A stretch of 64,000 nucleotides of DNA from Corynebacterium parakroppenstedtii (GTDB lineage: Bacteria > Actinomycetota > Actinomycetes > Mycobacteriales > Mycobacteriaceae). The translations under genes and the position numbers were made by a program. The notes under the pieces were generated by a model, which saw nothing but the letters and a program-made list of their open reading frames with translations, made no database searches and was not told the DNA's origin. Below, in pieces: positions 36,812 to 48,519 of the stretch (its first letter is position 1; the number at the start of each line of letters is the position of its first letter). The stretch spans positions 124,001 through 188,000 of the forward strand of contig NZ_JAGSOA010000002.1 of assembly GCF_019754935.1 (NCBI RefSeq), read 5' to 3'.

Positions 36812-37639
36812 ATGTCGGACGAACGCGACGTGGTGGGCGTCGATAACCTGGATGTTGAAACAGGACAACCAACCAGTGTGGCCGAGGCTGCCTCGGGCGT
36901 TGTGCGTGTGATCACGCTGCGGCGGCCAGAAGGATATAACGCCATCAATAAGGCACTTCGAACGCGACTCCGCGAAGAATTTGAAGCGGCCACTGATCCG
37001 AGCGTCCGTGCCGTGCTTCTTACCGCTGAGGGGAAGTCTTTTTGCGTCGGGCAAGACCTGAAGGAGCATCTCCAGGACTTGTCCACTGGGCAGGGGATGG
37101 GCAAGGTTGTCGATGAATACAACCCCATGATTGAGGCCTTGCTTGCTATCAAAGTCCCTGTTGTTGCAGCTATTTCTGGACCAGCGGCCGGCGCAGGGTG
37201 GTCCTTAGCTTTGAATTGCGACTTCCGTATTGCCACCCAGGGAGCATCTTTCACAGGCTCCTTCGCCGGCGTCGGATTGGCCTCCGATTGCGGGCTTTCC
37301 CACACACTCACGTCCATCGTCGGACCTGCCAAGGCTCTGGATTTGTTGTGTCGCGACCAGCAGCTGACAGCTGAGCGCGCGTATGACCTGGGGCTTGTCA
37401 CCGAGGTCACCGACGACGACCGAGCTGATGAGGCGGCGACGAAATTCGCTCTAGCGTTGGCGAATGGCCCAACAAAGTCGTTCTGCGAAATCAAGAGCCT
37501 GGTGAGAGACGAGCAGGCTGTGATGGTCGCGGCCGCCAGGGAAGCGGATGCTCAAGCGCGCCTAGCCTTCACAGAAGACCATCACGAGGCAGTGCGATCC
37601 TTCGTCGAAAAGAGAAAACCCCAGTTCAAAGGGTGCTAG
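36812..37639 (+). CDS. Enoyl-CoA hydratase/isomerase (crotonase family, PaaG-like)
   Basis: 275 residues. A 30-residue polar N-terminus precedes the crotonase fold. The oxyanion-hole segments are GKSFCVGQDLKEH (about 74-86) and SGPAAGAGWSLALNCD (about 122-137). At the site of the second catalytic Glu of hydratases the protein reads GLASDCGLSH, with Asp as in PaaG-type isomerases, so a strict hydratase is less likely. Same strand as the acyl-CoA dehydrogenase with 66 bp between, forming a short beta-oxidation-like unit. Substrate not readable. Confidence 0.87.
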   Translation: MSDERDVVGVDNLDVETGQPTSVAEAASGVVRVITLRRPEGYNAINKALRTRLREEFEAATDPSVRAVLLTAEGKSFCVGQDLKEHLQDLSTGQGMGKVVDEYNPMIEALLAIKVPVVAAISGPAAGAGWSLALNCDFRIATQGASFTGSFAGVGLASDCGLSHTLTSIVGPAKALDLLCRDQQLTAERAYDLGLVTEVTDDDRADEAATKFALALANGPTKSFCEIKSLVRDEQAVMVAAAREADAQARLAFTEDHHEAVRSFVEKRKPQFKGC

Positions 37640-37658
37640 TAGCGCCACCCTGCACGCA

Positions 37659-38063
37659 TTACTTATGGCTTTCGTTGGCAGCGTGACGACGCTCGCGTTC
37701 CTCTGCCAACGACTTCCGCTCTTCCTGCAGCCACTCGGGTTGATCGCTAAGAAGCTCGTTAATTTCGGCAGTGGTGAGCGGCTTATCCATGTCATTGCGC
37801 TTCAACGCTGCTGCAGTGACGCCGAGCTTCCGGGCAACTTCCGCCCGAGGATGAGGTCCATTCGCCCGCAAATCTTTCAACCACTGAGGCGGATTGTCCT
37901 GTAAACCCACGAATTCATCATGGGTAAGTGCCGTCTTCTGGAACTCCTCAGGCGTGGCAGGGAGAAAAATATTCAGCTTCTTCGCCGCTGTCATGGGCTT
38001 CATACGAGTACTTGACGGCTGCGCCCCGGACGCGTGATCACTATGTGAATGAGTATCGTTCAT
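37659..38063 (-). CDS. DUF5997 protein with putative helix-turn-helix
   Basis: About 134 residues. After a Ser/His-rich start the protein has the DUF5997 pattern: ATPEEFQ, PPQWLKDLRANGPHPR, then a helix-turn-helix-like stretch EVARKLGVTAAALKR and LTTAEINELLSDQPEWLQEE. Family function is not known; the HTH reading is mine. ATG at 38063 is used; an in-frame GTG lies at 38069. Divergent from a LysR effector-domain gene 118 bp away, a pairing that would let one intergenic region control both. Confidence 0.8.
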   Translation of the reverse strand: MNDTHSHSDHASGAQPSSTRMKPMTAAKKLNIFLPATPEEFQKTALTHDEFVGLQDNPPQWLKDLRANGPHPRAEVARKLGVTAAALKRNDMDKPLTTAEINELLSDQPEWLQEERKSLAEERERRHAANESHK

Positions 38064-38181
38064 GCGCACCAGAGTAATGCATAACCAGTTCTTATCCCGA
38101 CGCTCTCAGTGCTGAGTTGCCGCTCTTCAATTAGAGTCGCGTACCGCGCCCGGCGTGTGGGTCGTACGTTACGATCTGTTC

Positions 38182-38799
38182 ATGACCGAATATCTCAAGG
38201 TCGCCTTCGTTCCGGGACTCCTTCCCGACAAATGGTTCCGCCGGTTTGATGACCGCCACGGTGGTGCGTCGCATGGTACGAATCGTCGAGTGCGCATTGC
38301 GTCCGCTGCCACTGACGATCCGCTTCCGTATGTTCTACACGGGAACGCCGACGTGGCGTTCGTCCGCATGGATAGTCGCGGACGGGAAGGCGTCGTTAAG
38401 GATGCTGAAGCGAGGGGTCAATCGATCCACCTCATTGAGCTGTACGAGGAACAGCCCGGCGTCGCAGTCCCGAAGGACAACCCCATCGCGCTGTTTCCGC
38501 AGGTCAGTTCGCGGGACCTGGAGGACGAGAAGATCATGTGGGCACCGCAGCCGCCTGACTTCCGGGTCAATCTTCCCGACGTCCGGTCCGCGCTTGAGGT
38601 CGTTGCCGCGAACGTCGGTGTTGTTATCGCACCCCGCCCGTTGTTGAGGGTGATCAATAAGCGTGGGGTGAAAGATGTTGCCTTGAGCGATGGCCGTCCG
38701 TCGCAGCTGGCCATGGTGTGGTTGCAATCCCGTGACAACCGCGACATACAGAATCTTGTCGGGATCGTGCGGGGGCGCACAGCGCGGTCGTCGCGATAG
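38182..38799 (+). CDS. LysR-type effector-binding domain without DNA-binding domain
   Basis: 205 residues from the ATG at 38182. The fold is the type II periplasmic-binding-like effector domain of LysR regulators (YLKVAFVPGLLPDKW start, VLHGNADVAFVRMD, LYEEQPGVAVPKDNPIA, VVAANVGVVIAPRPLL), but there is no N-terminal HTH: translation begins directly at the first beta strand and no HTH is encoded upstream in this strand. No signal peptide, so it is a cytosolic ligand sensor. The divergent DUF5997 gene could supply the DNA-binding part (inference). The GTG at 38155 is rejected for lack of homology. Confidence 0.82.
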   Translation: MTEYLKVAFVPGLLPDKWFRRFDDRHGGASHGTNRRVRIASAATDDPLPYVLHGNADVAFVRMDSRGREGVVKDAEARGQSIHLIELYEEQPGVAVPKDNPIALFPQVSSRDLEDEKIMWAPQPPDFRVNLPDVRSALEVVAANVGVVIAPRPLLRVINKRGVKDVALSDGRPSQLAMVWLQSRDNRDIQNLVGIVRGRTARSSR

Positions 38800-38852
38800 C
38801 GTCCTGGGACGTGTGCACGGGACGTTTGTACGGGATGGAACAATAGAGCGCT

Positions 38853-39359
38853 ATGACAGCATCGTTCACAGGAACTATCCGCCCTATGACGCGCGACGAT
38901 TATCCAGACGTGGCACGTATCCACCAGGCCGGGCTGGATACGGGCAACGGTGCATATGAAGCCTCGCCGGTCACGTGGGAGGAGTTCGTCGACAAGAAGA
39001 TCCCTGAGCTGTGCTTCGTCGCGGAAGATGAGGGGGAGATTCTCGGGTGGGTTGCCCTCATGCCGTTTTATCATCGGCCGGCTCTGACCGGTTTCTTAGA
39101 GGATTCGATTTATATTGATCCGGCTGCGTCGGGACGTGGAGTGGGTACTGCTCTTCTGGAGCACTCTGCCGCGAAGGCAAAGGAGTGGGGTGCGTGGACC
39201 ATCACTGGGTGGATTTTTGAGGACAACTCCGCGTCTCAAGCGCTGCACGCGAAGGCGGGGTTCAGGAAAGTGGGCACACTCCAGCGTCACGGGTGGATGG
39301 ATTATGGTCCTTGGTCGGACCGATACCGCCAGTGCACCATTTACGAAAAACTCCTGTAG
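38853..39359 (+). CDS. GNAT acetyltransferase (MnaT / phosphinothricin type)
   Basis: 168 residues. Acetyl-CoA-dependent N-acyltransferase. Marks of the phosphinothricin/L-amino-acid acyltransferase subgroup: YEASPVTWEEFVDKK, LGWVALMPFYHRPAL, the pyrophosphate loop SGRGVGTALLEHS (about 93-105), FEDNSASQALHAKAGF and the end HGWMDYGPWSDRY. Substrates in this subgroup include phosphinothricin-like compounds, methionine sulfone and other amino acids; this one is unknown. Monocistronic, 53 bp after the LysR-domain gene. Confidence 0.88.
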   Translation: MTASFTGTIRPMTRDDYPDVARIHQAGLDTGNGAYEASPVTWEEFVDKKIPELCFVAEDEGEILGWVALMPFYHRPALTGFLEDSIYIDPAASGRGVGTALLEHSAAKAKEWGAWTITGWIFEDNSASQALHAKAGFRKVGTLQRHGWMDYGPWSDRYRQCTIYEKLL

Positions 39360-39399
39360 AACAACCTGGGTCGGGGCAATACCGTCGGACGAAAAAGTA

Positions 39400-39437
39400 T
39401 CGCGCGCCGACACAATACGGGTTGTGCCGACGCGCGA
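39400..39437. terminator. Terminator between GNAT and exporter genes
   Basis: TCGCGCGCCGACACAA and TTGTGCCGACGCGCGA form a 16-bp stem with two G-T type mismatches. On the minus strand it is followed by ACTTTTTC, so it mainly ends the exporter transcript; it may also stop the GNAT gene. Confidence 0.75.
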
Positions 39438-39477
39438 AGGGGCCGTTCTATAGCAGCGTTGTTTTTACATCACGTAT

Positions 39478-41169
<1,692 letters not shown>

Positions 41170-41177
41170 TCATCCTC

Positions 41178-42074
41178 TCATTTCTCATCGGGACGTTTGT
41201 CGTCGTTGTTGTTGTTTTTATTTTTCGTGTCGACGTTCTGTTTGCTGTTGGTTTGTTTGTCGACGTTGGTTGAGTGGTCGTCAGTGATGTCCAGATTTAT
41301 GTTGTCACTGCTTTTTCTTTCCGACGCTGCCCTCGGTGGCGTGCTGGCCAAACATTCCGGGGGAGGAGCCCCTAAAACGTCGTAGAACAGGGTAAAAGCG
41401 CCCAGGCAGCAATCGCGGAGGCGACGATGCCCATTGGTGCCATCGGGTTGCCTGGTCCACCGGAGCGTTCCGATCCGGACGGCGTCTTGGCACAGCATTG
41501 CCAGGGTGACGGCTTCCTCAGAGACGCCACCGGTGCTTTCTGGGCCCGGAAAAGCAGTTTGTGGAAGCGATCGACGCTCCGGGTGGAGGGTGAAGAATTC
41601 GTCGACCAGTTCCACGATGTTGTGGAAGCGTTGGATAGTCAGTCCAAATTGTGGAGCTGCAATATTAGGGTTGTTGCGGAAGATTTGCTTCCGACGGCTC
41701 AGTAACAGCGTTGAGAACTCGTCGCTGCGGCCGCGCGACGCGAAACTGGTCTGGAGGATGAGGTCCACTAAGGCCACGGTGACATGTTGCGGGTCGGCAG
41801 CGAGGAATTCTTTCCGTTCTTCCTCAGGGAGGTCGACAACAGGGTGGCCGAGGACGGCGGTTTCCTTGGAGTCGACATAGTTGAAGAACGTACGTTTTGA
41901 AATGTTGGCCGCGTCGACGATGTCCTCGATGGTGACGTTGTCATAGCCTTTGTCGAGGACAAGCCGCGTGGCGTGATCTTCGATAGCGCACAGGGTTTCT
42001 AAGCGCTTGCGTTCCCGAAGACCCCGTGGCGCATGAATTCCCTCAGTATCGAGATAGTTACGATTGCTTTCCAC
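41178..42074 (-). CDS. TetR-family repressor of the downstream exporter
   Basis: 298 residues. HTH in the N-terminal 75 residues (DKGYDNVTIEDIVDAANIS, then KRTFFNYVDSKETAVLG). The middle is the ligand and dimer domain. The last ~60 residues are a low-complexity Asn/Asp/Lys tail (KNKNNNNDDK), probably disordered. It precedes the DHA2 pump gene by 14 bp, and a palindrome at 42099-42111 just upstream is a likely autoregulatory operator. Such pairs typically respond to toxic substrates of the pump. Confidence 0.9.
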   Translation of the reverse strand: MESNRNYLDTEGIHAPRGLRERKRLETLCAIEDHATRLVLDKGYDNVTIEDIVDAANISKRTFFNYVDSKETAVLGHPVVDLPEEERKEFLAADPQHVTVALVDLILQTSFASRGRSDEFSTLLLSRRKQIFRNNPNIAAPQFGLTIQRFHNIVELVDEFFTLHPERRSLPQTAFPGPESTGGVSEEAVTLAMLCQDAVRIGTLRWTRQPDGTNGHRRLRDCCLGAFTLFYDVLGAPPPECLASTPPRAASERKSSDNINLDITDDHSTNVDKQTNSKQNVDTKNKNNNNDDKRPDEK

Positions 42075-42098
42075 GAGAGCTAACCTTAGACCTAATTA

Positions 42099-42111
42099 TG
42101 CACTGAGTGCA
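42099..42111. promoter_or_regulatory. Candidate TetR operator
   Basis: TGCACTGAGTGCA is a perfect palindrome about its central base, 24 bp before the TetR start codon, within an AT-rich stretch. Location and symmetry fit self-repression of the regulator-pump operon. Confidence 0.6.
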
Positions 42112-42214
42112 AAGTTGCGGTCGGTATAAGTCTGCATTGTGTGAAAGAAATCAAAAGCCTCTTAAGTGTGACTTGAGTCATGACGGGGCCGCTGGAGGCT
42201 ATAAACCTTGAGGC

Positions 42215-42245
42215 CAAAAAAGGGCCACCCTCAAGGGGTGACCCA
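42215..42245 (-). terminator. Terminator of fumC
   Basis: Minus strand: GGGTCACCC, loop CTTGA, GGGTGGCCC, then TTTTTTGG. One G-T wobble in a 9-bp stem. Confidence 0.88.
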
Positions 42246-42292
42246 GTGTTTGTAGGCGACTAGATGACGTAGTCGACTAGCGATGCATTCGC

Positions 42293-43696
42293 TTACTTAT
42301 CGCGATCCGTGTTCGCCATCGCAAGCACGTCGAGGCGCTTATCCAGCTCTTCCTCCGTGAGCTTCTCGCCATCGACAAAACCGAGGTCAATGACGGTTTG
42401 GCGAATAGTCTTGCCCTCCTTCAGCGCGGTCTTGGCAACCTTCGCGGCAGCCTCGTAACCGATCGCGCTGTTGAGCGGAGTGACGATCGACGGTGACGAC
42501 TCCGCCAGTGTGCGCATGCGCTCAGCATTGGGCTCAATTCCGTCCACCATCTTTTCGGCGAAGATCACGGCAGTGTTGGACAGCAGGCGGATCGACTCCA
42601 GAACATTGCGCGCCATCATCGGGATAAACACGTTCAGTTCAAAGGCGCCTTGCATGCCACCGGCGGCAATTGCGGCGTCGTTACCAATGACCTGGCACGC
42701 AACCTGGGTAGCGGTCTCACACATGACCGGGTTGACCTTGCCAGGCATGATCGACGAGCCCGGCTGGAGGTCAGGAAGGTGGATTTCGCCGAGGCCGGTC
42801 AGCGGGCCGGAGCCCATCCACCGGATATCGTTGGCGATCTTGTTGAGGGAGACAGCGATGCTCCGCAGCGCGCCCGACATCTCGACGAGACCGTCGCGGT
42901 TCGCCTGAGCCTCAAAGTGGTTAATGCAGGGACGTAGCTCCTCAACACCGGTCAGTTTCACCAGCTCAGCGGTTACTTTTTCGCCGAAATCTTCGGTGGT
43001 GTTCAGCCCGGTTCCGACGGCCGTACCACCGATGGGGAGCTCACCGACGCGCGGCAGCGTGGCCTTCACACGTTCGATGCCAGCTTCGATCTGCCGAGCG
43101 TAGCCCGAGAACTCCTGCCCCAAGGTCACCGGTACCGCATCCATCAGGTGGGTGCGTCCGGACTTCACAACCTCTTCCCACTCGGTCGCCTTGGCCGACA
43201 GCGACTTGTGCAGCGTCGTCAATGAAGGGATGAGATCCTTAACAGCAGCTTCCGTGGTGGCAACGTGCGTTGCGGTGGGGAAGGTGTCGTTCGAGGACTG
43301 ACCCATGTTGACGTCGTCATTAGGGTGAACCTCAACGCCGTTGTTCTTACAGATGGAGGCGATAACCTCGTTGGTGTTCATGTTCGACGACGTACCGGAG
43401 CCGGTCTGGAAGACGTCGATAGGAAATTCTTTGTCGTGTTTGCCGTCGGCAATATCGGTGGCCGCAGCGATAATGGCTTTGCCTTTTTCCTCTGAAAGTA
43501 GGCCACGGTCAAGATTGACTTGCGCACATGCGGCCTTGAGCAGACCCATGGCGCGGATTTGTGCGTGTTCAAGGCCACGGCCTGACACTGGGAAATTCTG
43601 GACCGCACGTTGGGTTTGCGCGCGCCACAGTGCTGTGGCCGGAACCTTAACTTCACCCATGGTGTCGTGTTCGATGCGGTATTCTTGATCGCTCAT
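42293..43696 (-). CDS. fumC: Fumarate hydratase class II
   Basis: Interconverts fumarate and malate in the TCA cycle, without an Fe-S cluster. 467 residues. Superfamily regions: [18 protein letters not shown] (about 95-112), [20 protein letters not shown] with the catalytic His, and the signature [12 protein letters not shown]. Aspartase is excluded by the N-terminus ([15 protein letters not shown]) and genomic place beside glpX, as in mycobacteria. Its upstream region carries repeated GTGGCA elements. Single gene closed by a strong terminator. Confidence 0.96.
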   Translation of the reverse strand: MSDQEYRIEHDTMGEVKVPATALWRAQTQRAVQNFPVSGRGLEHAQIRAMGLLKAACAQVNLDRGLLSEEKGKAIIAAATDIADGKHDKEFPIDVFQTGSGTSSNMNTNEVIASICKNNGVEVHPNDDVNMGQSSNDTFPTATHVATTEAAVKDLIPSLTTLHKSLSAKATEWEEVVKSGRTHLMDAVPVTLGQEFSGYARQIEAGIERVKATLPRVGELPIGGTAVGTGLNTTEDFGEKVTAELVKLTGVEELRPCINHFEAQANRDGLVEMSGALRSIAVSLNKIANDIRWMGSGPLTGLGEIHLPDLQPGSSIMPGKVNPVMCETATQVACQVIGNDAAIAAGGMQGAFELNVFIPMMARNVLESIRLLSNTAVIFAEKMVDGIEPNAERMRTLAESSPSIVTPLNSAIGYEAAAKVAKTALKEGKTIRQTVIDLGFVDGEKLTEEELDKRLDVLAMANTDRDK

Positions 43697-43742
43697 GTTA
43701 TGTAAGTCCCACCTTCATATGTGCTATGAGGATATGTGCAAC

Positions 43743-43761
43743 GTGGCAGAATTCGTGCCAC
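43743..43761. promoter_or_regulatory. Operator-like inverted repeat upstream of fumC
   Basis: GTGGCA (43743-43748) and TGCCAC (43756-43761) are perfect arms around GAATTCG, 47-65 bp before the fumC start. Another GTGGCA lies at 43804-43809. Binding protein unknown. Confidence 0.45.
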
Positions 43762-43937
43762 TGTCAAGTATGGCTTATCGGGAGCCCCGATGTGTGACCG
43801 ATCGTGGCACACATGCAACCTAGTGGTGTAGGTCATAGGTCAGCGAGGCGTGCGGCAAGCGCGTGGTTTGTGTGTACGTGTGAATGCCCGGAGAACAATA
43901 GATATCCCCGGGCGTAACATCGACCCGAAAACGGGTC

Positions 43938-44951
43938 CTAGCTGTAATCGACGACGGAGTACTCTTCCAGCTTCGTCAACTGGTGATGCGATTCAATCAT
44001 GCGGACGGTGCCGGACTTTGACCGCATGACCAGCGAACGCGTGATCGCACCGCGCGGTGAATACGTGACACCACGGAGCATATCGCCGTTGGTCACACCG
44101 GTCGCAACGAAGAAGCAGTTCTGCGAGTGAACGAGGTCCTCGGTCGTGAGAACCTTGCCCAGTTCGTGGCCAGCATCAAGGGCCTTCTGCTTCTCTTCAT
44201 CATTACGCGGGGTCAGCACACCCTGAATCTCTCCGCCCATGCATCGCATAGCACAAGCAGTGATGATGCCTTCTGGGGTTCCGCCTACGCCCATCATGAT
44301 GTCGATGCTGTTCTGGGTCTGATCCTGGGCCGCTGCCACAGCACCAGCGACGTCACCGTCGTGAATTAAACGAACCTTGGCTCCGGCGTCGCGAATTTCC
44401 TGAATGAGGTGCTCGTGGCGGGGACGATCCAAAACGACGACGGTAATGTCAGACGCCCTCTTACCCTTGGCGTGCGCCACTGCGCGGATGTTGTCCTTGA
44501 CGGGGGCGTTGACGTCAACAACACCGCGGGCTTCCGCGCCGACCGCGATTTTCTTCATGTAGAACACGGCGGATGGGTCATACATGGTTCCACGCTCTGC
44601 TGCGGCGAGCACCGAGATAGCGTTCTGGCGGCCCTCAGCCATCAATGTGGTCCCATCAACAGGGTCGACAGCGATGTCGATATCGGGGCCTTCGCCTGTT
44701 CCGACCTCTTCACCGTTGAAGAGCATCGGGGCTTCGTCTTTTTCACCTTCGCCGATAACCACCACACCGCGCATTGCCACGGTGTTGATCATCTGGCGCA
44801 TGGCGTCGACAGCGGCTCCGTCGCCTTCATTTTTCTTTCCGCGGCCGACCCACCTGCCCGAGGCAAGGGCGGCGGCTTCCGTCACGCGGACCAGTTCCAT
44901 AGCGAGGTTACGGTCCGGTGGTGTTTGTTTGTGGTCACTCATGGGTGGCAC
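43938..44951 (-). CDS. glpX: Fructose-1,6-bisphosphatase class II
   Basis: Gluconeogenic step from fructose 1,6-bisphosphate to fructose 6-phosphate. 337 residues. GlpX marks: [31 protein letters not shown] with metal-binding Glu, [14 protein letters not shown] with Asp ligands, and [12 protein letters not shown]. This class is the main FBPase in actinobacteria, which usually lack class I. The GTG start at 44951 follows AGGAGG at 3 nt; the ATG at 44942 is the alternative. Divergent from the DUF4245 gene, as in mycobacteria (Rv1099c/Rv1100). Confidence 0.96.
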   Translation of the reverse strand: MPPMSDHKQTPPDRNLAMELVRVTEAAALASGRWVGRGKKNEGDGAAVDAMRQMINTVAMRGVVVIGEGEKDEAPMLFNGEEVGTGEGPDIDIAVDPVDGTTLMAEGRQNAISVLAAAERGTMYDPSAVFYMKKIAVGAEARGVVDVNAPVKDNIRAVAHAKGKRASDITVVVLDRPRHEHLIQEIRDAGAKVRLIHDGDVAGAVAAAQDQTQNSIDIMMGVGGTPEGIITACAMRCMGGEIQGVLTPRNDEEKQKALDAGHELGKVLTTEDLVHSQNCFFVATGVTNGDMLRGVTYSPRGAITRSLVMRSKSGTVRMIESHHQLTKLEEYSVVDYS

Positions 44952-45236
44952 ATGCCTCCTGTTTTGGCTTCAGTGATGGGGTTGATCATCTTCATTGTTT
45001 CACTTATGTGCCCAATAGCCGATTAATCTCACTCCCAAATAGGGGCAAAATGTGGTGAATCTTGTACTTTTTCGGAGGTGACCACAGGTTCTCCCTGTTG
45101 GTTGGTGTGACCACGGCGATGCGGGCGGTGCGTGCCAAAGACGGAACCCATAGTGAGTGGTCGTCGTGGGTGGTTGGTGGCCGACGTCGACCGGTGGTTT
45201 TGTGATCCCCCATGATGAACAGCCATAATCGTTCGC

Positions 45237-45854
45237 GTGCGCACGAAAAAGGTGGAGAAGCCAAGGATTTTCCAAGACGGCCGTGACATGATTATCTCGC
45301 TAGGAGTCATGCTCATCGTGATGTTCGTCGTCATCGGTGGGACAGGCCTGTGCCATTACCAGCCGGGCAATCCGAAAGAAGGGAAAGTCACCCGCGTTGA
45401 CTGCACCACGTTCTTACGAAGCGAGGCACAATCCGCCGATTATCCCGTTCGCATACCCGCGTCGCCCCAGGGGTGGATTCCTAATTCAGCCCTTCGGATC
45501 AACCTCAATGGCCATTCTGGCTCCTCAGTCGGGTGGGTCCATGACAAAGACTGGATCCGATTTGTTCAAACGAGTGCATCCGTCGACGACGTAGCCCAGG
45601 GGCTCGACGGTAAAGCCCGGGAGGAAAAAGGAACGAAAGACATCGACGGAACAACGTGGCATGTGTTTGAGGGCGCCGACGATGACGTCCGCACGGCATG
45701 GGTCGTGGATAAGAAAGACGTGCGATGGGCTGTATCGGGCACCGGCAGCACCGATGAATTTTCGACGATGGCGAAGGCTATTCAGGAAGCAAAGTCAGAG
45801 CCGTCTGCAGGAGAATCAGCCCCGTCCGAAGAGTCGTCTTCACCCTCGGCGTAA
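45237..45854 (+). CDS. DUF4245 membrane-anchored protein
   Basis: 205 residues: short basic start with [15 protein letters not shown], one membrane segment (about 18-37), then an extracytoplasmic domain with [19 protein letters not shown] and [15 protein letters not shown] typical of DUF4245 (Rv1100), and a Ser/Glu tail. Function unknown. The 3' end overlaps the 3' end of xseB on the other strand by 73 bp, so the Ser/Pro/Glu-rich tails of both proteins come from the same DNA. GTG start. Confidence 0.85.
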   Translation: MRTKKVEKPRIFQDGRDMIISLGVMLIVMFVVIGGTGLCHYQPGNPKEGKVTRVDCTTFLRSEAQSADYPVRIPASPQGWIPNSALRINLNGHSGSSVGWVHDKDWIRFVQTSASVDDVAQGLDGKAREEKGTKDIDGTTWHVFEGADDDVRTAWVVDKKDVRWAVSGTGSTDEFSTMAKAIQEAKSEPSAGESAPSEESSSPSA

Positions 45855-46120
45855 TCACTGTCCTTTAGGGCTTTTTCAACGCGGTGGCGGGCTCCCTCGA
45901 GGTAGTCTTCGCAGGTCCGAGCCAACGCCTCACCCCGCTCCCAGTACAGAAGCGACTCATCAAGACTCATCTGTCCAAGTTCGAGAATGCGCACGACTTC
46001 GATGAGTTCCTGGCGTGCTTCCTCGTAGGATAATTCTTCGACGGGTTTAAAGCGGGGGTTGGATTCGCCGGAACCGATGGTGAATGAGTCGGAATCGTTG
46101 TTGCGATCGGGCTGTGTCAT
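45782..46120 (-). CDS. xseB: Exodeoxyribonuclease VII small subunit
   Basis: Small helical subunit that binds several copies to XseA. 112 residues; the core is [20 protein letters not shown]...[26 protein letters not shown] (about 28-75), with an acidic C-terminal tail [14 protein letters not shown]. Usual length is ~75-85, so the tail is extra. 54 bp downstream of xseA. Overlaps the DUF4245 gene tail-to-tail by 73 bp. Confidence 0.92.
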   Translation of the reverse strand: MTQPDRNNDSDSFTIGSGESNPRFKPVEELSYEEARQELIEVVRILELGQMSLDESLLYWERGEALARTCEDYLEGARHRVEKALKDSDYAEGEDDSSDGADSPADGSDFAS

Positions 46121-46174
46121 AGATAGCTCCTTCGAAAGCGTTACGTGTGGTTAATCGCGATGTGTGAGGTTGGC

Positions 46175-47449
46175 TTATTGAGCCGGTGAGGTCGACATTG
46201 TGGCCGCAACGATTGATCCGTCGTTGAGGCGGATTCGCAGCTGGGACCCCGGCGGAGTCTGATCAATCGAGGTCGCTACTTCGGACTCTTCACCCGGGCG
46301 CTGCACTTGGACGATGGAATATCCTCGAGCAAGCGTTGCCGACGGGCCCAATGCTGACACTTGCCCTCGTAGGTGAGCGATCTCCGCGTTCGCTCGCTCC
46401 AGCAAGAGCGTGATATTCCGCCTAATAGACGATGCATCGCGCGCCACCTCTTCCGCGTGGCGGTTTATCGGCGTCATCGGATCAGCCATCACGGGCCGTT
46501 GGCGCAAATCATTCAGACGATTACGCTCATAGTCCAACCACCGGAAGAGCGCTTGCTGCCCACGTTGCCGACAATCACGGATTCCCTCGAGCTCAGTAGC
46601 CATATCGATCACGACACGTTTTGCCGCATCCGTGGGAGTCGCCGCCCGCAGGTCGGCTACGTCGTCGAGAACGGGGTTATCGGTCTCGTGACCAATAGCG
46701 CTGACGATTGGTGTTCTCAGCGTACTGACATGGCGGACGAGGCTTTCGTCGGAAAACGGAAGAAGATCTTCGACGGAACCGCCGCCGCGCGCCACGATGA
46801 TGACGTCGACGGTGGGATCACGATCAAGAATGGTGAGCGCCTCTTTGACTTCAGGGACAGCGCTGGCGCCCTGGACTGGTGGGTTGAGCGTCCGAATGTT
46901 CACCGCAGGCCATCGCTCTTGCGCGATAGAGATCACGTCGCGTTCTGCAGCGGAGCCTCGGCCGGTAATGAGCCCGATGCGTTGGGGGAGAACGGGGAGT
47001 GGCTTTTTCCTCTCGGGCGCGAGTAATCCTTCGGCAGCGAGGAGCTTACGTAGTTGCTCGATGCGAGCGAGTAGTTCACCAATCCCCACAGGGCGGATGT
47101 CGGTAATGGATAGCTTCAGCTGGCCACGACTGACGGAATAATTCGGTTTTCCCAGAACAATGACCCGGTCACCATGCGACAGTGGTGTGGGAAGAGACGT
47201 AATGACGTGATTCTTGGCGATCAGCTCAATCGACATCTCCGCTTCGACGTCCAGGAGGGTAAGGAACGTCCAGTACCGGGTCTGCTTCATCTGCGTGAGC
47301 TGACCCTCTACCCACACTGAACCGAGTTTCGAAATCCAGTCTCCGATTTTGCGGTTGAGGATGCGGACGGGCCACGGGGCTTCGGGGGAGGTAAGTCCGC
47401 CTCGAGCGGTGCGTGACCCCGACGTGGTCGGATCCTGTTTCGCAGTCAT
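46175..47449 (-). CDS. xseA: Exodeoxyribonuclease VII large subunit
   Basis: Catalytic subunit of the single-strand exonuclease. From the ATG at 47449 it has 424 residues, close to the mycobacterial length; the longer frame to 47587 adds 46 residues without homology, while GTGGGG precedes the chosen ATG. Visible: the N-terminal OB fold ([24 protein letters not shown]), [38 protein letters not shown] with the catalytic region, and [19 protein letters not shown]. Upstream lies the DUF6542 gene in the same direction. Confidence 0.94.
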   Translation of the reverse strand: MTAKQDPTTSGSRTARGGLTSPEAPWPVRILNRKIGDWISKLGSVWVEGQLTQMKQTRYWTFLTLLDVEAEMSIELIAKNHVITSLPTPLSHGDRVIVLGKPNYSVSRGQLKLSITDIRPVGIGELLARIEQLRKLLAAEGLLAPERKKPLPVLPQRIGLITGRGSAAERDVISIAQERWPAVNIRTLNPPVQGASAVPEVKEALTILDRDPTVDVIIVARGGGSVEDLLPFSDESLVRHVSTLRTPIVSAIGHETDNPVLDDVADLRAATPTDAAKRVVIDMATELEGIRDCRQRGQQALFRWLDYERNRLNDLRQRPVMADPMTPINRHAEEVARDASSIRRNITLLLERANAEIAHLRGQVSALGPSATLARGYSIVQVQRPGEESEVATSIDQTPPGSQLRIRLNDGSIVAATMSTSPAQ

Positions 47450-47587
47450 ATGCCCCACTTTAATGGCTATCGAGGACATAACCGACAGCTCATGCGAAAG
47501 CGCTGAGTGCCACGGGTTTTCTTTGCGGGGTCGACGTGGGTTATGTGGGTTCAACGTGGGTGCTGTAGCCCGGTCCGCGCAGCTCAC

Positions 47588-48493
47588 TTAGTCCCGACGT
47601 GAATGCCGCGGCCGCGTCGTCCGCGGCGGAAGGGAGGACGCGCCGTCGTCGGGACGGTAAGTGCGCGGCGTGAATTTCTTCGACGGATACGTGGGAGACT
47701 GATCCCGGTACCGATCGCGATCCACTTGGTGCGTCGGCCGGGACGGAGCGTCATGCTGCCGACGGGATACATCGGAGCCCTCATATCGATCCTCATACCG
47801 GCTGCTCACTCGTGACGAGCGGTTCGTCTCATAGGAACGCGGTTGGTGACGCCGCGACGGTGAGGAGGACCGTCGAGAATCGGTGCGTGCCGAATCTATC
47901 GATGTGCTCGTCGATTCAGAGCGGTACTCTTGCGGTCGGTGGGCACGAGAAGTAGAAGCTCGTTGTTTCTGTTGTCCGGTCCGCGGTGCCCGCGATGAGG
48001 CAGTTTGACGTCGTGCAGTGACGCGTGCGGTTTGCCGTCGATACAACCAGCACCGCACAACCGCGATGATGGCGCTGATCACGACCGTCCAGAAGAGAAC
48101 GAAGAAGTGCTGGACAACCGGGAAGAAGTTCGCCAACAGTGAGGTCTTGGAAAACACCCCGACGCCCTCGGAATGCCCGCTCAGCTTTCCGGCCAGGAGG
48201 GAACAGATGGGCGTGAGCACCGTGAAAAGGATGGGTTGCGCACAGACAGTGACGAGCAGCCCTTGTACCTGGACGAGCAGCGTCGTGATGAGCGACGATG
48301 CAACGAAGAAAATGAAGTACCACCGGCCCAGGGTTCCGTCACCGGCCGAACTGATGAGCATGCCGGTCGCCATGGAGGCAGCGATGATCGCCAGGGGAGC
48401 CCACCAGAGCAGTCCCCAGAACCGATTGTCGTTGCTGTTGGAGCGCCCCGAAGAAGTTCTCGGGGAGGCAGCAGGAGTTCGATATTCTGACAC
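47588..48493 (-). CDS. DUF6542 membrane protein with Arg/Ser-rich tail
   Basis: 301 residues. Four membrane helices lie in the first 150 residues (WGLLWWAPLAIIAASMATG; FIFFVASSLITTLL; VCAQPILFTVLTPICSLL; FFVLFWTVVISAIIAVV). The second half is a cytoplasmic, strongly basic Arg/Ser/Tyr/Asp-rich sequence without fold signals. The helix layout and the location next to xseA fit DUF6542. Function unknown; the tail could bind nucleic acid or membrane surface (inference only). In the same direction as xseA with 138 bp between. Confidence 0.75.
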   Translation of the reverse strand: MSEYRTPAASPRTSSGRSNSNDNRFWGLLWWAPLAIIAASMATGMLISSAGDGTLGRWYFIFFVASSLITTLLVQVQGLLVTVCAQPILFTVLTPICSLLAGKLSGHSEGVGVFSKTSLLANFFPVVQHFFVLFWTVVISAIIAVVRCWLYRRQTARVTARRQTASSRAPRTGQQKQRASTSRAHRPQEYRSESTSTSIDSARTDSRRSSSPSRRHQPRSYETNRSSRVSSRYEDRYEGSDVSRRQHDAPSRPTHQVDRDRYRDQSPTYPSKKFTPRTYRPDDGASSLPPRTTRPRHSRRD

Positions 48494-48519
48494 AGGGAAT
48501 TAGGGTACCCGTTTAAGTC

